In this document: in pieces, positions 44,375 through 54,680 of the stretch
Position numbering within the stretch: the stretch's first letter is position 1
Layout of the letters: every line of letters starts with the position of its first letter
Origin: Cristatella mucedo
Lineage: Eukaryota; Bryozoa; Phylactolaemata; Cristatellidae
Assembly (NCBI GenBank): GCA_009760855.2
Contig: WPIO01000011.1
Coordinates: forward strand, 6,198,501 to 6,262,500
Direction of reading: 5' to 3'
Length of the DNA: 64,000 bases
Made by a program: the position numbers and the translations under genes
Notes under the pieces: generated by a model
Database searches by the model: none
Told to the model about the DNA's origin: nothing
The model's input: the letters and a program-made list of their open reading frames with translations, nothing else

Positions 44375-44760
44375 AATGTCTCGAGAATTCGCGAGAATTC
44401 CGGAAGTGAATTCCACAGTCTAGAACCTGCACAACAAAACCACCGGTCACCAACGGTCGATAAGCCAGTGAATATTGTACAGTTAATTTACACTCTCCGG
44501 ACTTACAGAATCCGATGAGGCTGAAACTGGTGCAGCAGCTCAGAGGGGCATGAAGGAGCCAAGCCACGTGATCGATCTTGCGAGACAGGACGGAGGTAGG
44601 AATTTTGCGACGATGACGACGAGTTGACGGAAGCTGCTGTAGCACCATAAGCAATGGAGACACATTGCTTAACCCCTGAATGTGTTGAAGAGCCTTGCAA
44701 CCATGAAGGTAAGCCAAAGTAGAAGTACGCTTGTTAAAGCCGGCCACCTCCCGTTCTTAT
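44375..44760 (-). pseudogene. LINE ORF2 C-terminal fragment (family B-like)
   Basis: On the minus strand, SELLHQFQPHRIL (near 44530) and, in a second frame, a segment reading GDRW...AGSRLWNSLPEFSR (near 44440-44390) match the C-terminal block of family B (LVEPLHQFHPVRTLRSC and TVGD...PRLW near 50250-50110). The 124-codon frame at 44373-44747 runs through it in mixed register. It has no 3' end and no catalytic RT motif. Confidence 0.6.
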
Positions 44761-44809
44761 CCACACGACACGCCGCCGCCTGTCACGAGCAGTGCGCCAT
44801 GTGACGCCG

Positions 44810-44848
44810 TTCTTCCAGTCCGTCTCCGATGGAGACGGACTGGAAGAA
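44810..44848. repeat. Perfect 18-bp hairpin with 3-nt loop
   Basis: 44810-44827 (TTCTTCCAGTCCGTCTCC) and 44831-44848 are exact reverse complements around GAT. The stem is GC-rich and would be very stable as DNA cruciform or RNA. A shorter GTCAC/GTGAC pair lies just upstream (44781-44803). The loop is too small for an ordinary microRNA precursor. It could be the tip of a small inverted-repeat element. Confidence 0.85.
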
Positions 44849-44873
44849 GCCACCTGCCACCTCTCGACCCTGA

Positions 44874-44918
44874 TTAATTGTTGTAATAACTATTACAACA
44901 TATCATAATAACAATTAA
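44874..44918. repeat. Nested AT-rich palindromes
   Basis: TGTTGTAATA / TATTACAACA (44879-44900) form a perfect 10-bp stem with a 2-base loop. TTAATTGTT (44874-44882) and AACAATTAA (44910-44918) form a second, overlapping inverted pair. The two pairings share bases, so only one can form at a time. Confidence 0.7.
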
Positions 44919-44919
44919 A

Positions 44920-45010
44920 TAATATCTTGGCTGACTCAACATCCTCATTTACATAGCGAAAGGTGCGTTGAAGTGCTTGGTTCGAGTACAAGCGCCGTTC
45001 GACCCAGTAC
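44920..45010 (-). mobile_element. Possible S1 SINE tail
   Basis: The reverse complement of 44931-44955 ends tgaggatgttgagtcag, the same 3' end as the S1 copies (agaggatgttgaatcag at 33959 and agaggctgtttaatcag at 38400). Further into the element a ctgggtcgaacggc stretch could be a degraded B box. The middle is not convincingly alignable. Confidence 0.4.
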
Positions 45011-45059
45011 AGACGACAAATGAGAAAAAGTGTGCTCGATCTCGTAGATAGCACATAAA

Positions 45060-45116
45060 TATATATAAAGATATATATATATATATCTGCATTAATAAAT
45101 ATATATATATATTAAA
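45060..45116. repeat. (TA)n microsatellite, interrupted
   Basis: Two TA runs (45062-45086 and 45099-45112) are separated by ctgcattaataa. Confidence 0.9.
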
Positions 45117-45721
45117 ATATAAAAATGTACTCTTGATTCCCTAGATGATTAAAGAAGTGTATTCGGAAAGAAGTGAGTTCGCTCCGAGCCGGAAATTAAT
45201 CAGCCGTAAGTGGCTTTGAAAGCTCTTTATTTATATGAGTATTGTCATTGCCTCGGCGCAGCAGCCTTGCGTCAAAAGGGATGTGGTCGCAGGCGGACTG
45301 CAACTGGTTATGAGTACTAGCTGATTGAGAACAACGACTTGACTATGAACTTACCCGCTAATATGAAACGCGAGCTCGATGACCGAACCTCGACAGCTGA
45401 ACTGCCAGCCAAGGCCGCCGTGTAAGAGCCAACGAGAGCCGCCCTGTACGAAATAGCCCCAATCGATAAGCCGAGGCTTACGAACATGCCGCAAAGGTAT
45501 CGGTACGACCGACCGAAGTCACTCTCAAGTAGTCGTGTAGCGGTCCGCCTGTCGCTCGATCGGTGATTTGGAGCGCCTGCCGAGCTTTTGCGAGCGGCAA
45601 GCGAGTTTTTTATTAGTCAACGGCCATCCGTCAACCGTAACTCCATAGGCTGCTGCTATTTGTGCTTTCTCCTAACACGGCGTTAATGTTACCTCGGCCG
45701 CCTGAAGAGCAGCGAGCACCA
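45117..45721. other. No recognised gene
   Basis: No frame above about 60 codons, no motif and no repeat shared elsewhere was seen. Confidence 0.35.
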
Positions 45722-45905
45722 CAACTTTGCTGCTTATTTCGTAACTTTGTTGCTAATTGCTTAGTTGCGGATTGTGCCATTGAGTCGCTTACTGCGTAAC
45801 TTTGTTGCTTACTGCGTTGTTGCTTATTGCTTTGTTGGTTAATGCTTTTTCGATTCTTGCTTTGTAGCCTATTGCATAACTTTGTTGCTTATTTGTTGCT
45901 TATTG
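45722..45905. repeat. Degenerate tandem repeat (TTGTTGCTTATTGC type)
   Basis: Units built on actttgttgcttattgcgta are repeated about nine times with variable length and substitutions (for example near 45726, 45749, 45795, 45812 and 45884). This is an old, imperfect minisatellite. Confidence 0.65.
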
Positions 45906-45939
45906 CAAGCTTCACGTGTTTGCACTTAGCCAGCCAGCT

Positions 45940-46190
45940 AAAATAATAATAGTAATAATGGTAATACATATGTGTAGTGACCTCGGGGAACTGGATCTCT
46001 CACTAGGCACTTTACAGATGCTACATGTCAAGCATTACCAAATATTCGGAGGTAGCAATTCAAAAGCAGCACCAGGCAAAGCCTAAGAAGGTACGTACGC
46101 ACCGAAGGACGAATCTAAAAGACTAAAAGACTAGTAGTTCTGATAGGTAGGCTGGAGCCAGAGGTTGGAGGGATCAAAAAACAGCTAGCT
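45940..46190 (-). mobile_element. Degraded family A LINE 3' end
   Basis: (AAT)n at 45943-45960, then ggaactggatctctcactag and gcactttacagatgctac correspond to the family A 3' end. Later, ccgaaggacgaatc and gataggtaggctggagcc match 3' UTR and ORF2-end landmarks with large deletions between them. Confidence 0.55.
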
Positions 46191-46330
46191 ATCTGGCTAG
46201 TGCTAAGCAGCCTCCCCAACTAGCAAGGATCTTATGGTCACGGGTTCTCTCGGTCACTCGGGCCTCTCGGTGTCTCGTCGGGTCTCTCCCGGTGTCTCGT
46301 CGGGCATCTCCTGGTCTCAGGTTTGGGAGG

Positions 46331-46600
46331 TCTCGGGGTCTGGCCGTGTCTCGGGGATTGGCCGTGTCTCGGGGTCTGGCCGTGTCTCGGGGTCTGGCCG
46401 TGTCTCGGCGGGTCTGGCCGTGTCTCGGCGGGTCTGGCCGTGTCTCGGCGGGTCTGGCCGTGTCTCGGCGGGTCTGGCCGTGTCTCGGCGGGTCTGGCCG
46501 TGTCTCGGCGGGTCTGGCCGTGTCTCGGCGGGTCTGGCGATGTCTCGGCGGGTCTGGCGGTGTCTCGGCGGGTCTGGCCGTGTCTCGGCGGGTCTCACCC
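46331..46600. repeat. GC-rich minisatellite, 18- then 20-bp units
   Basis: About four 18-bp units (TGTCTCGGGGTCTGGCCG type, 46346-46408) pass into about nine 20-bp units (TGTCTCGGCGGGTCTGGCCG), the difference being a two-base change in the middle. Flanking 46245-46330 holds looser relatives (tctcgtcgggtctctcc). Frames over it are open on both strands only because of the repeat. Confidence 0.95.
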
Positions 46601-47434
46601 AGTCTTAGGGTAGCGAGGTCTCAGGGTAGCTAGGTCTCAGGGTAGCTAGGTCTCAGGGTAGCTAGGTCTCAGGGTAGCTAGGTCTCAGGGTAGCTAGGTC
46701 TCAGGGTAGCTAGGTCTCAGGGTAGCTAGGTCTCAGGGTAGCGAGGTCTCAGGGTAGCGAGGTCTCAGGGTAGCTAGGTCTCAGGGTAGCTAGGTCTCAG
46801 GGTAGCTAGGTCTCAGGGTAGCTAGGTCTCAGGGTAGCTAGGTCTCAGGGTAGCTAGGTCTCAGGGTAGCTAGGTCTCAGGGTAGCTAGGTCTCAGGGTA
46901 GCTAGGTCTCAGGGTAGCTAGGTCTCAGGGTAGCTAGGTCTCAGGGTAGCGAGGTCTCAGGGTAGCGAGGTCTCAGGGTAGCGAGGTCTCAGGTTATCGA
47001 GGTCTCAGGTTATCGAGGTCTCAGGTTATCGAGGTCTCAGGTTATCGAGGTCTCAGGTTATCGAGGTCTCAGGTTATCGAGGTCTCAGGTTATCGAGGTC
47101 TCAGGTTATCGAGGTCTCAGGTTATCGAGGTCTCAGGTTATCGAGGTCTCAGGTTATCGAGGTCTCAGGTTATCGAGGTCTCAGGTTATCGAGGTCTCAG
47201 GTTGTCGAGGTCTCAGGTTGTCGAGGTCTCAGGTTATCGAGGTCTCAGGTTATCGAGGTCTCAGGTTATCGAGGTCTCAGGTTATCGAGGTCTCAGGTTA
47301 TCGAGGTCTCAGGTTATCGAGGTCTCAGGTTATCGAGGTCTCAGGTTATCGAGGTCTCAGGTTATCGAGGTCTCAGGGAAGCGAGGTCTCAGGGAAGCGA
47401 GGTCTCAGGGAAGCGAGGTCTCAGGGAAGCGAGG
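46601..47434. repeat. 16-bp minisatellite, ~52 units in variant blocks
   Basis: All units share GGTCTCAGG followed by a variable heptamer. Block 1 (to about 46985) is mostly gtagcta, with gtagcga units at its two ends and in a pair near 46741. Block 2 (about 46990-47365) is ttatcga, with two ttgtcga units together near 47203-47221. Block 3 (47370-47434) is gaagcga, four units. Because 16 is not a multiple of 3, open frames show a 16-residue period (SRSQVIEVSGYRGLRL type). These are not genes. Confidence 0.97.
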
Positions 47435-49283
47435 TCACTGCCTAGTCGTAGTGAGACGATTGAAGAAGCCAGCAAGGCAATCTCTGAAGGCTGCATTAGC
47501 AAGGTCTTGAACGGCCCCCCACGGTGGGTGAACCACCGAGGCAGATGCAGTCGGCAGCACATCTCCAGATGGAATAGAGAGAGAGGAGAGGTCGCCAGTC
47601 AGGGCGGTAGCACGTTGCATGCCAATTGCCTCAATTGATCAGCCTTCAGCAGCCGGCTGTTGAGTAGGTAATCCGTCCGTCAAGCTCTGCAGCCAAGTCA
47701 AACATTTCGAGAAGTGGTAAGCCGCCATAAATTGTAAGCCACAATTGTAAGCAGAAAGCCGAGTGTTAATTTCGCCGGGGCGAATGAATGCCGGTGAGTC
47801 GTCACGACCCGGTGCCGAGACAGGGGCCGAGAGGTGAGAACTTGGCACTACATGCCGGCCTGGCTCTAGCTTCGGAGCTGTCTGGGTTGGTGGCGTCGGA
47901 GGTGAGAGCCCTTTGGATATGCTAGTCGGAAGCAGTGACAGGCGACCAGAGGCCGCCAGAGATCGCTGCTGCTGCTTCGTGCTATGCCATTACCTACGGC
48001 ATTGGCTGCTGTTGCCGAGCACTGGGCTGCACTGGGCAGTTCGGAGAGTACACAGGGCCGCTATGGGCGTGAGGAGCAAGTTGGACCAGCGTCAGCTTCT
48101 CTGCTCCGAACTGACACCAAGAACCAATAGTCCGACGTGTCCCTGCAGGGTGCCACTCGAACGCCCCTGTAAAGGTCAAGGTTTGTCTATCTCAGTCGAT
48201 GCCCAAACCCAGTGGGCTGGGGAGGGTTGTCACTGGCAGTGCCCTCCCATTGGCCGGTATCCCACAGCTTAACAGTGTCTAGCTTTTTGTTTGGCTCGAG
48301 TAGCCTGAGCTATTCAAATGCCAAACGGCGATGCTTCTTAAAACAGAGGAGGCGTCGACGCTTAAGAGAGATGAAGAAAACAGAGAGACAGAGAAACAGA
48401 GAGACAGAGAAAAAAGGAGTCAGAAAAAATGAGAGAGAGACAGACAAACAGACAGACATAGATAGACTCTCGACCTGAGCTGAGCCAGACAGACTATGAG
48501 TGATGCCTGCTTGTCAATCAAGCTTACCTCTAGCAGCAGCCGTTGATTGTGTTTAGCTGCATCTGCTCCACATCCGGCTCCCACAGGATCCAGCTTGTTG
48601 CAGGCTTATCGGTAGCCAGCTTGGGCTAGCTGGCTGTGCCGACACGTTAGATTCGGTGGCAGCTGTACATCTAACGGAAGTTGGGCATGCTTTTACCATC
48701 ACTGGTTTGAGGTCCGTATGCATGAGTGCAATGGGTAGCCCAGATAGCTGCCTTTCCCTGTCAGGAGGAATGCAAATGTCCTTCCAGCCCAGCCTCTTGC
48801 TCTTGCCTCTTGCACCTGAAGTGCCTGACTAAAACTCTCCTGCCGGCTGGCTCCGTGCTGTTCATACTAGCGCTTGTTTGTGCATTTTATCCAGTTTATT
48901 GTCAAGTCGTCAAGGAAACTTCTACGAATATTCACAGCCGCGGCATGCTTAAGAGTATTGATAGCAATTCACATAGATAAATAAAGCCTGTTTTTATGGC
49001 CCAACAGATGGCCTTAATGTACTTCCACTGTAAGGATACGACATAAAGAGGATGTTGTACTCTTCCACTAATGCTACGTTTCCAGGCGGCATTTCTCTAA
49101 AAAGCTTTGTCAGAGTCATGTCTGCATAGTGCTTGCTATGTGCTTAAGTCTGGCCAGAACGTGCAAGCCATCATAGCCGTCTGGTCATTGCCGATGAGCC
49201 TGAGATCGATCACTTTATAATCGATTACTCTTATAATATAACTTGAGTAAATATAATTTATAATTGTACACAGTTATATAAGT
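47435..49283. other. No recognised gene; short purine-rich tract
   Basis: GC-rich to 48300, then mixed. 48370-48465 is agagacag-rich like the tract at 34890. Frames of up to 119 codons (47913-48272) and an 84-codon frame with one hydrophobic stretch (48726-48980; LLPAGSVLFILALVCAFYPV) were seen. The latter could be a membrane segment, but it has no family match and no context. Confidence 0.35.
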
Positions 49284-49830
49284 ATAATAATAACAATGAT
49301 CATTCATTTGATAAAGCGCCCTTAGAGAACTCAATTTATTTCTAGTTGCTTTACAATCAATGCAAAGGCAGCACGATCGAATTATTAGTGGTATCAGGCT
49401 CAATAAACAACAAGAACAACTTGGTTCGGGGTGGCATGCACAGAGTCAGCATGCTAGCCCAGTCAGTGGCAGCATGCGGCAGTGTCAGCACGTATACGCA
49501 CACAAAGGACGAATCAAAGGGACCCACTAAATCCTGTGCTAAATAGATTTTTTATTTTCTATTTAAACTTGAAAAAGTCAGGAGAAGTCACGAGGCAGGT
49601 CAAGAGTGAGTTTCAGGCTTTGAAAGTATGGGAACTAAAGGCACGGTCTCCAAAGTATTTGAAGTTTGTACGATGTATAGTTAAGCAGCAACATTCCGAA
49701 AAGCAGGTATTACTATGCTCAGCCTAGTTTGGGAGTTCATCTAATAATTAGGCTGGAGCCTAAGAATGAAGGGAGCAAAACTGAGTGAAAAAACCTTGAA
49801 GTCGATGGGTGGCTTGACTGGGAGCAAGTG
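49284..49830 (-). mobile_element. Family A LINE 3' fragment
   Basis: The 3' end (gataaagcgcccttagagaa) lies at 49310, then 3' UTR (agtgtcagcacgtatacgca), the ORF2 end and the block near 49800 (aaaaccttgaagtcgatggg). It ends abruptly at gggagcaagtg, where the 3' end of a family B copy on the same strand begins. Confidence 0.85.
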
Positions 49831-51785
49831 TAACGTAATGTGATGTATCGTAACTCCACAAAGTCATATAGACTATGTGGGTGTTATGCTGGAGAGCTTA
49901 GTATAGCGCACTCACAGCCTAAGCGGCTTTCGGTACGCATTCGGTAGCCAACAGACTTTGTCTCACACAACAAAGATCGAGTGGGAAGCATAGCAGAGTC
50001 AGGAGAGTAGTTGCTGTAGTGATAAGCATAGAAGTAGCAGCTCAGGTCCACTGAAAAGGATGTGCCATAGTCGGCAGTAGGAGAATAGTTGTCGCGTAAG
50101 AAATGAGGTAGCGAGTACCACAGTCTAGGACCTGCAAAGCTAAACGTTCCGTCGCCAACGGTCTTTCAGCAGAGGAATGGGACAGCTAGTTTATTGTCCA
50201 CACAGGACCTGAGGGTGCGAACAGGGTGAAACTGATGCAGCGGTTCAACTAGGTGCTAAGGAGCTATGCCACGGCAGGCCTTGTGGGTCAGTGTAAAAAC
50301 TTAGCTCGGTATCCGTTGCACAACCGGGAACCATCCTAGCTCTTTTAGAAAGGAAGACACGTGCTCGAACCATTGGGACTTGACCTCTAGCCTTGCAGCC
50401 ATGTTCATAGTCTGCTGCAGTGGCCTATTAGCTTTTTTTGGCAGCCCAGCCAAAAGGGAATCACAATAATCAAGTCGAGACGGAACTAAAGAGCTAGTTA
50501 AAGTTTTTACAGGCCACTGTGGGAGAGAGCTCCTAATCTTGGATTGGGATCGGATGTGACGGCTAGCTGTAGAGGCAGACTTCTGCATGAAGCTTTTGAA
50601 ATTAAGGCAGCTGTCGAAAACGACACCTAAATTTCGAGCACGTGGTGATGGTTGCACAATGGCATCACCCATTAGAAGAGCAAAGACTTTTAATCCAGCC
50701 ACACGCTTAGGGTGTCCTATGAGCAGCACTTCGGCTTTGTCATCGTTTAATTTCAGGAAGTTTTCCGACATCCAGGATTGAATATCGGCAAGGCAAGCAT
50801 CCAGTTTTTCAGTTTCCACAGTAGATTCCGACGGTTGGAATAACGAATACAACTGAGTATCTTCAGTTAAGACATGCTATCCTATTCCATGGGCCTTAAT
50901 CACTTTACCTAGGGGTTGTGTATAAATGAAGAACAGCAAGGGACCGAGTACAGACCTTTGAGGGACTCCGCAAGTGACCCATCTCGTGTGTGCGACCTGA
51001 CCCCCACGCGACACGGATTAAAAACGATCGGACAAGTATGATTTAAACCACGCAAGTGCTTCGTTTGTCAGACCGATCGTTGTTCTCAATCGTTCAAGCA
51101 GAACTTCGTGATCAATGGTGTCGAAGGCAGCAGACTGATCTAGCAGAGCTAGGGCAGTGACATTCCCGTCGTCGTTGCCACATAGAAGTTCATCGATAAC
51201 ACGGAGCAGAGCAGTTTCAGTGGAGTGCTGCCTCTTGAAATCTGATTGAAATATTTCTGACATTCCATCATTTTCAATGTGTTCAACCAGCTGCTTAGCA
51301 ACAATTTTTTTCAAGAACCCTTGATAAGAAAGGAAGAAGGGAAAATGGGCGATAGCTTGCTAGGATCTCTGTATCTAATCCAGGTTTTTATAAATGGGTC
51401 TAACGATTGCCGATTGGCAGGATATCGGGTCGAACCCTTTTCCCAAAAAAGAATTAAAAATCTTGGTAATGGCAGGGCTAAGTTGGTCCGCCAGTGAATA
51501 CGACTGAGTTGGAGGAATAGGGTCTTCAGGAGACGAGTTCTTTTTGCTAGACCTTATTAAGGCAGCCACATCACATGCAGAAACCTCGGAGAACCTTTTA
51601 AGGAAGGTCGCAGGCTGAGGAACCGCAAATGCTTTAGTCGGAGGGGCCTTATGGAGGCACGAATGTGCACAATGTTTAAGCAGGGCGGACTTCGAGCGTT
51701 GGTGGGATGTGGCAACTTTGAGGCTCTGCATTATAATTACTAACTCCTGGATGGCACCGTGGCACTGGGACGTGGCGACCCTATC
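49831..51785 (-). mobile_element. Family B LINE, best-kept copy
   Basis: It covers the RT start to the 3' end on the minus strand. The 3' end at 49831 reads taacgtaatgtgatgtatcg (reverse complement ends ggagttacgatacatcac and attacgtta). It has none of the (ATT)n tail seen in family A. It lacks endonuclease and ORF1. Its 5' limit meets the duplicated HtrL/YibB upstream segment near 51786. Confidence 0.88.
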
Positions 51786-51788
51786 CAA
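50301..51788 (-). pseudogene. Reverse transcriptase of family B LINE, frameshifted
   Basis: Three open stretches follow the RT order. 51375-51788: [50 protein letters not shown]. 51018-51314: KKIVAKQLVEHIENDGMSE, HSTETALLRVI, LALLDQSAAFDTIDHEVLLE (motif A) and ALAWFKSYLSDRF, then a stop. 50301-50852: LADIQSWMSENFLKLNDDKA, GVVFDSCLNFKSFMQK and the thumb to LGWFPVVQRI. Motif C lies in a damaged stretch near 50855-50885, where the expected FYADDTQLY is HVLTEDTQLY. At least three lesions make it inactive. Confidence 0.85.
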
Positions 51789-52518
51789 ACCTAGAAAGGA
51801 GCTAGTTTTCTTTGGGCTTTACAAAGTGTTATCTTACAAGTATTTCAACAGTCCTTGACCGACAGTCTGTGAAATTTCCCATAGCAATCCTAAATGTTGC
51901 AGGCAAATATTCAATACCTATGCTAGAATTCTCATCATACATACAGGGGGGTATTCGAAGGCTCTTATGTGACATCAGGATGGCGTCAGGTGACGGCCAA
52001 GAGAAATTAAGGTGGCTAGCATGATAGCTATACACAAAAATATAATTCATTTATATACACCTGTCAAGGAAGCCTCGAGATGGTTACCAGTGGTCGTGCA
52101 GCAGGCATTGGCTGCTCAACGTACGTCGAGGTGCAGTCGAACAAGCCGTTGGCGGCATTCCTGCTCTTGGCCTGTAACTAGGCCAATCAATCAGCCAATC
52201 AATCAGCCGATAAGTCAGCCAATCAGCTGGTGCATCGAGCTGACTGCTAGCGATTGTCGACCTCGGCCGAGGTTGAGTTGCGAAAGAGTTTCGTGAACTC
52301 GGTAATTTTGATGGAGAAATTAAGCTTACAAGCAGGACTGGTGAAAACGCAGCCACGTTCTCAAATAACTGGATGCATGTTTTTACATTCCAGGACAACA
52401 GTTCCGTCTGCCACGTCGAAACTTGCTTGGCTCCAAGAGTGAAGACGCTAAATGCTGTACACCTTCACCTTGACGGCTGCTTGTAACACACTCTAGGCTA
52501 CTGGCTCCCCCTGGCACC
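51786..52518 (+). repeat. Upstream part of the duplicated HtrL/YibB segment (second copy)
   Basis: Homologous to 41450-42131. It has a copy-specific short tandem expansion, ccaatcaatcag repeated with variants at 52180-52225. The splice-acceptor-like tttacattccag lies at 52382-52393. Scattered substitutions and indels separate the copies. Confidence 0.7.
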
Positions 52519-53670
52519 ATGACAGCGACAGCAGCCACCTAAAGGCAGGCCGAATGCCAAACTAAGCGGTGCGGGGTGGCCGTTTTAATGGCCATTCTTC
52601 TGGCCATAGCTGTCGTCGGGATCCTTCTCAACTCTCAACCTAAGATATCAATCATTTCGGCTGGAGCTCTGGGAACCCTGGGAAGCTGTACTTCCCCTTC
52701 CAAAAGGCAACTGTCGCCTGCAATGCTTCGCAAACCTCCCCCTCGGATGACAGGAGCCTCAACGTGACAATAATTGCAGCTTTCATCTATATCGGATCTT
52801 TTGCTAAAGGCAGCACTGGAAATTTGAGTGGTACTTCCACTTATGAAAAGTGGATGACCACGTGAGAACTTTGAGAACTCGGTGGTAGCTCATTTTGACG
52901 ACGACGCGATGGCCCAGTATTTCTCCAGGCTTCGACAAGGTGAGCCTACGAAAGTCTTCATGGTCAACCGAAAGGAGATGTGGGCCTTCACTCTGCAGAA
53001 TCGAACCCAGTCGATATTCGACCAGCCCGGCTACCCACAAAATCACCCCAAATTTACCAAGGCTGACATGCTCGAAATGCTCGCCAAGTACAAGCTGCTG
53101 GCGACATCTATCCGACAGGACCTGTTCAGCACGATCTATTTTGCCCAGCTCGACGTGAGTCTGTTTCGTGATCTGGCAGGCAGCCACAACATGGTGCCCT
53201 TCGTCATTAACGCCCACAAGTGCCACCACAGCAAGGCAGTGGCCTTCTCCAAGGTTTACTCGATGAGCGATAGATCTATGGCAGACATCACGGGGAACGG
53301 CCTGGACTGGGTGAGTGGGGCGTTCCTGATTGCCAGATCAGTCGTGATGCTCAAGTTCTGTGCAGACTACAGGAGTCGAGCTGAGGATCTGCTTGGCAGA
53401 GGACTGGCCATTCACGACCAGAGTGTCAACCCTTTGCAACATGCCCCGAGCTCGGGTTGGACGGCGACCGTGCCCCTTCAGGGCTTTCATGGAACCAGCT
53501 TCAACGAATGGTTTTATATAGCTTACCTACAAAGGCACGACTGGAACTCGTGGCTCGTGCGAGGAGTGAATGTTGAGAAATTCTTTTACATATTCATCAT
53601 GGATACGGGTTTGCTTGAGTGGTGTCGGTGTAAGCGAGTTGAATTTCAATTAACCAAAATTCCTCCTTGA
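52519..53670 (+). pseudogene. HtrL/YibB-like pseudogene (duplicate of the gene at 42132)
   Basis: The ATG at 52519 matches the intact gene's start but meets TAA after seven codons. The membrane anchor is still readable in another register (MAVLMAILLAIAVVGILL, from 52576). The stem has indels, and near 52862 an added or lost base and TGA disrupt the start of the domain. From 52882 an open stretch of 262 codons keeps most of the domain: VAHFDDDAMAQYF, WAFTLQNRTQSIFDQPGYPQ, YFAQLDVSLFRD (intact copy YFAWLDAGLFRD, so the LDAG acidic site is altered), DWVSGAFLIARS and AIHDQSV. Past about 53550 it diverges and ends in unrelated codons. A truncated product starting at 52882 is conceivable but would lack its anchor. 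Confidence 0.85.
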
Positions 53671-54217
53671 TATAAACTGAATACATAAAATATGTCCGAT
53701 TCAGCACAAGGTTTCCACGGGCAGTACGTTACTGTGAGAATGTTTCTTCTGGTTCTGCTACTTATGGTAATGTCGGATGTGGGTAGACTGTTACTATATA
53801 TTGGATTTTGGATAACATTAAACTTTTTGGCGAGTTATTAGTTAACATTGATGGCAATCGCTATACACTTAGTTTAGATGGGCGTATCTGCTGTTGTGGC
53901 TATCAGATGGGTTATTATAGAAAAGAGTTTACAGGCAATGGTCAGGAATGTACTTACCGGCGTGAGTGAGAGGAGCTTTTCAGTTACAAATGTTATTAAT
54001 AATTATAACCGTATTGAGAGGTAATTATTTAGTATTACTTAATAATACTTAACTAAGCTAAATTATTGCTAAATAGTTTATTAATTAACTTAATAATTAT
54101 TACTAAGTGCATTTAATTATTGGATGAACGACTTGATGTTTTGTTAGTATCTGACAAGCGAATGCAGTCTTAGTCGTTTGAATTATTTTTAGTTAGCTAC
54201 CTTCTCGTATTTATATA
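53671..54217. other. No recognised gene; AT-rich
   Basis: 54000-54110 is dense in TTAATAATTA-type words with overlapping short palindromes. Nothing coding was recognised. Confidence 0.35.
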
Positions 54218-54680
54218 GAAAACGGAAGCATTTGATTTCGACAGAGATGAAATTATTCAAGATGCCTTCAAGCGTGCATAGGAGACATTTCAATCTCTAG
54301 TTAACCTCTTACCGTGTATTGCAGTCAATGATAACCTGGAAAACATTCTAGAAATTATGGCTACCGTTGAAAAATCACCAAACAATAAAAGCAAGTACTT
54401 TAGAGTTGTAACAGGATTTTTATATTAAGTGAATGCATATGATGCACACATTGAATCTGCTGTTTTCAGCCTAATTTCTTATCTTGAGGTTGATCAATAC
54501 TTGTTAGATTACCATTGATTACCGTAATTTCATTGGTGACATAAAATCGACACCACTTCTTAGTCACACTGCTGAGTTTACTTCTTTTTCTTCCGATATT
54601 GGAATGACTTATTTTCAATTAACGATGAAGAATATGATGAATAAGAAAAAGCTTAACCTAAGAGAAGAGCCGATTTTTTG
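54218..54680 (+). pseudogene. Decayed coding stretch of unknown family
   Basis: One frame from 54218 reads AFDFDRDEIIQDAFKRA, stop, ETFQSLVNLLPCIAVNDNLE, KSPNNKSKYFRVVTGFLY, stop, VNAYDAHIESAVFSLISYLE and VDQYLLDY. A one-base shift near 54515 then gives RNFIGDIKSTPLLSHTAEF, SSDIGMTYFQLTMKNMMNKK and LNLREEPIF before TGA at about 54680. Roughly 150 codons with three lesions and a normal-looking residue mix suggest a dead exon or mobile-element gene. I do not recognise the family. There are no conserved neighbours. Confidence 0.45.

Noticed and set aside
46601-47434. CRISPR-like array of 16-bp units
   Set aside because: The units are contiguous with no unique spacers, and the setting is eukaryotic; this is a minisatellite.
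46234-47510. Frames of about 75-124 codons over the minisatellites on both strands
   Set aside because: Overlapping frames are open in several registers because the repeat units lack stops; no start context or family.
54218-54680. Assignment of the relic to a named transposase or viral family
   Set aside because: No diagnostic motif could be identified; naming a family would be guesswork.
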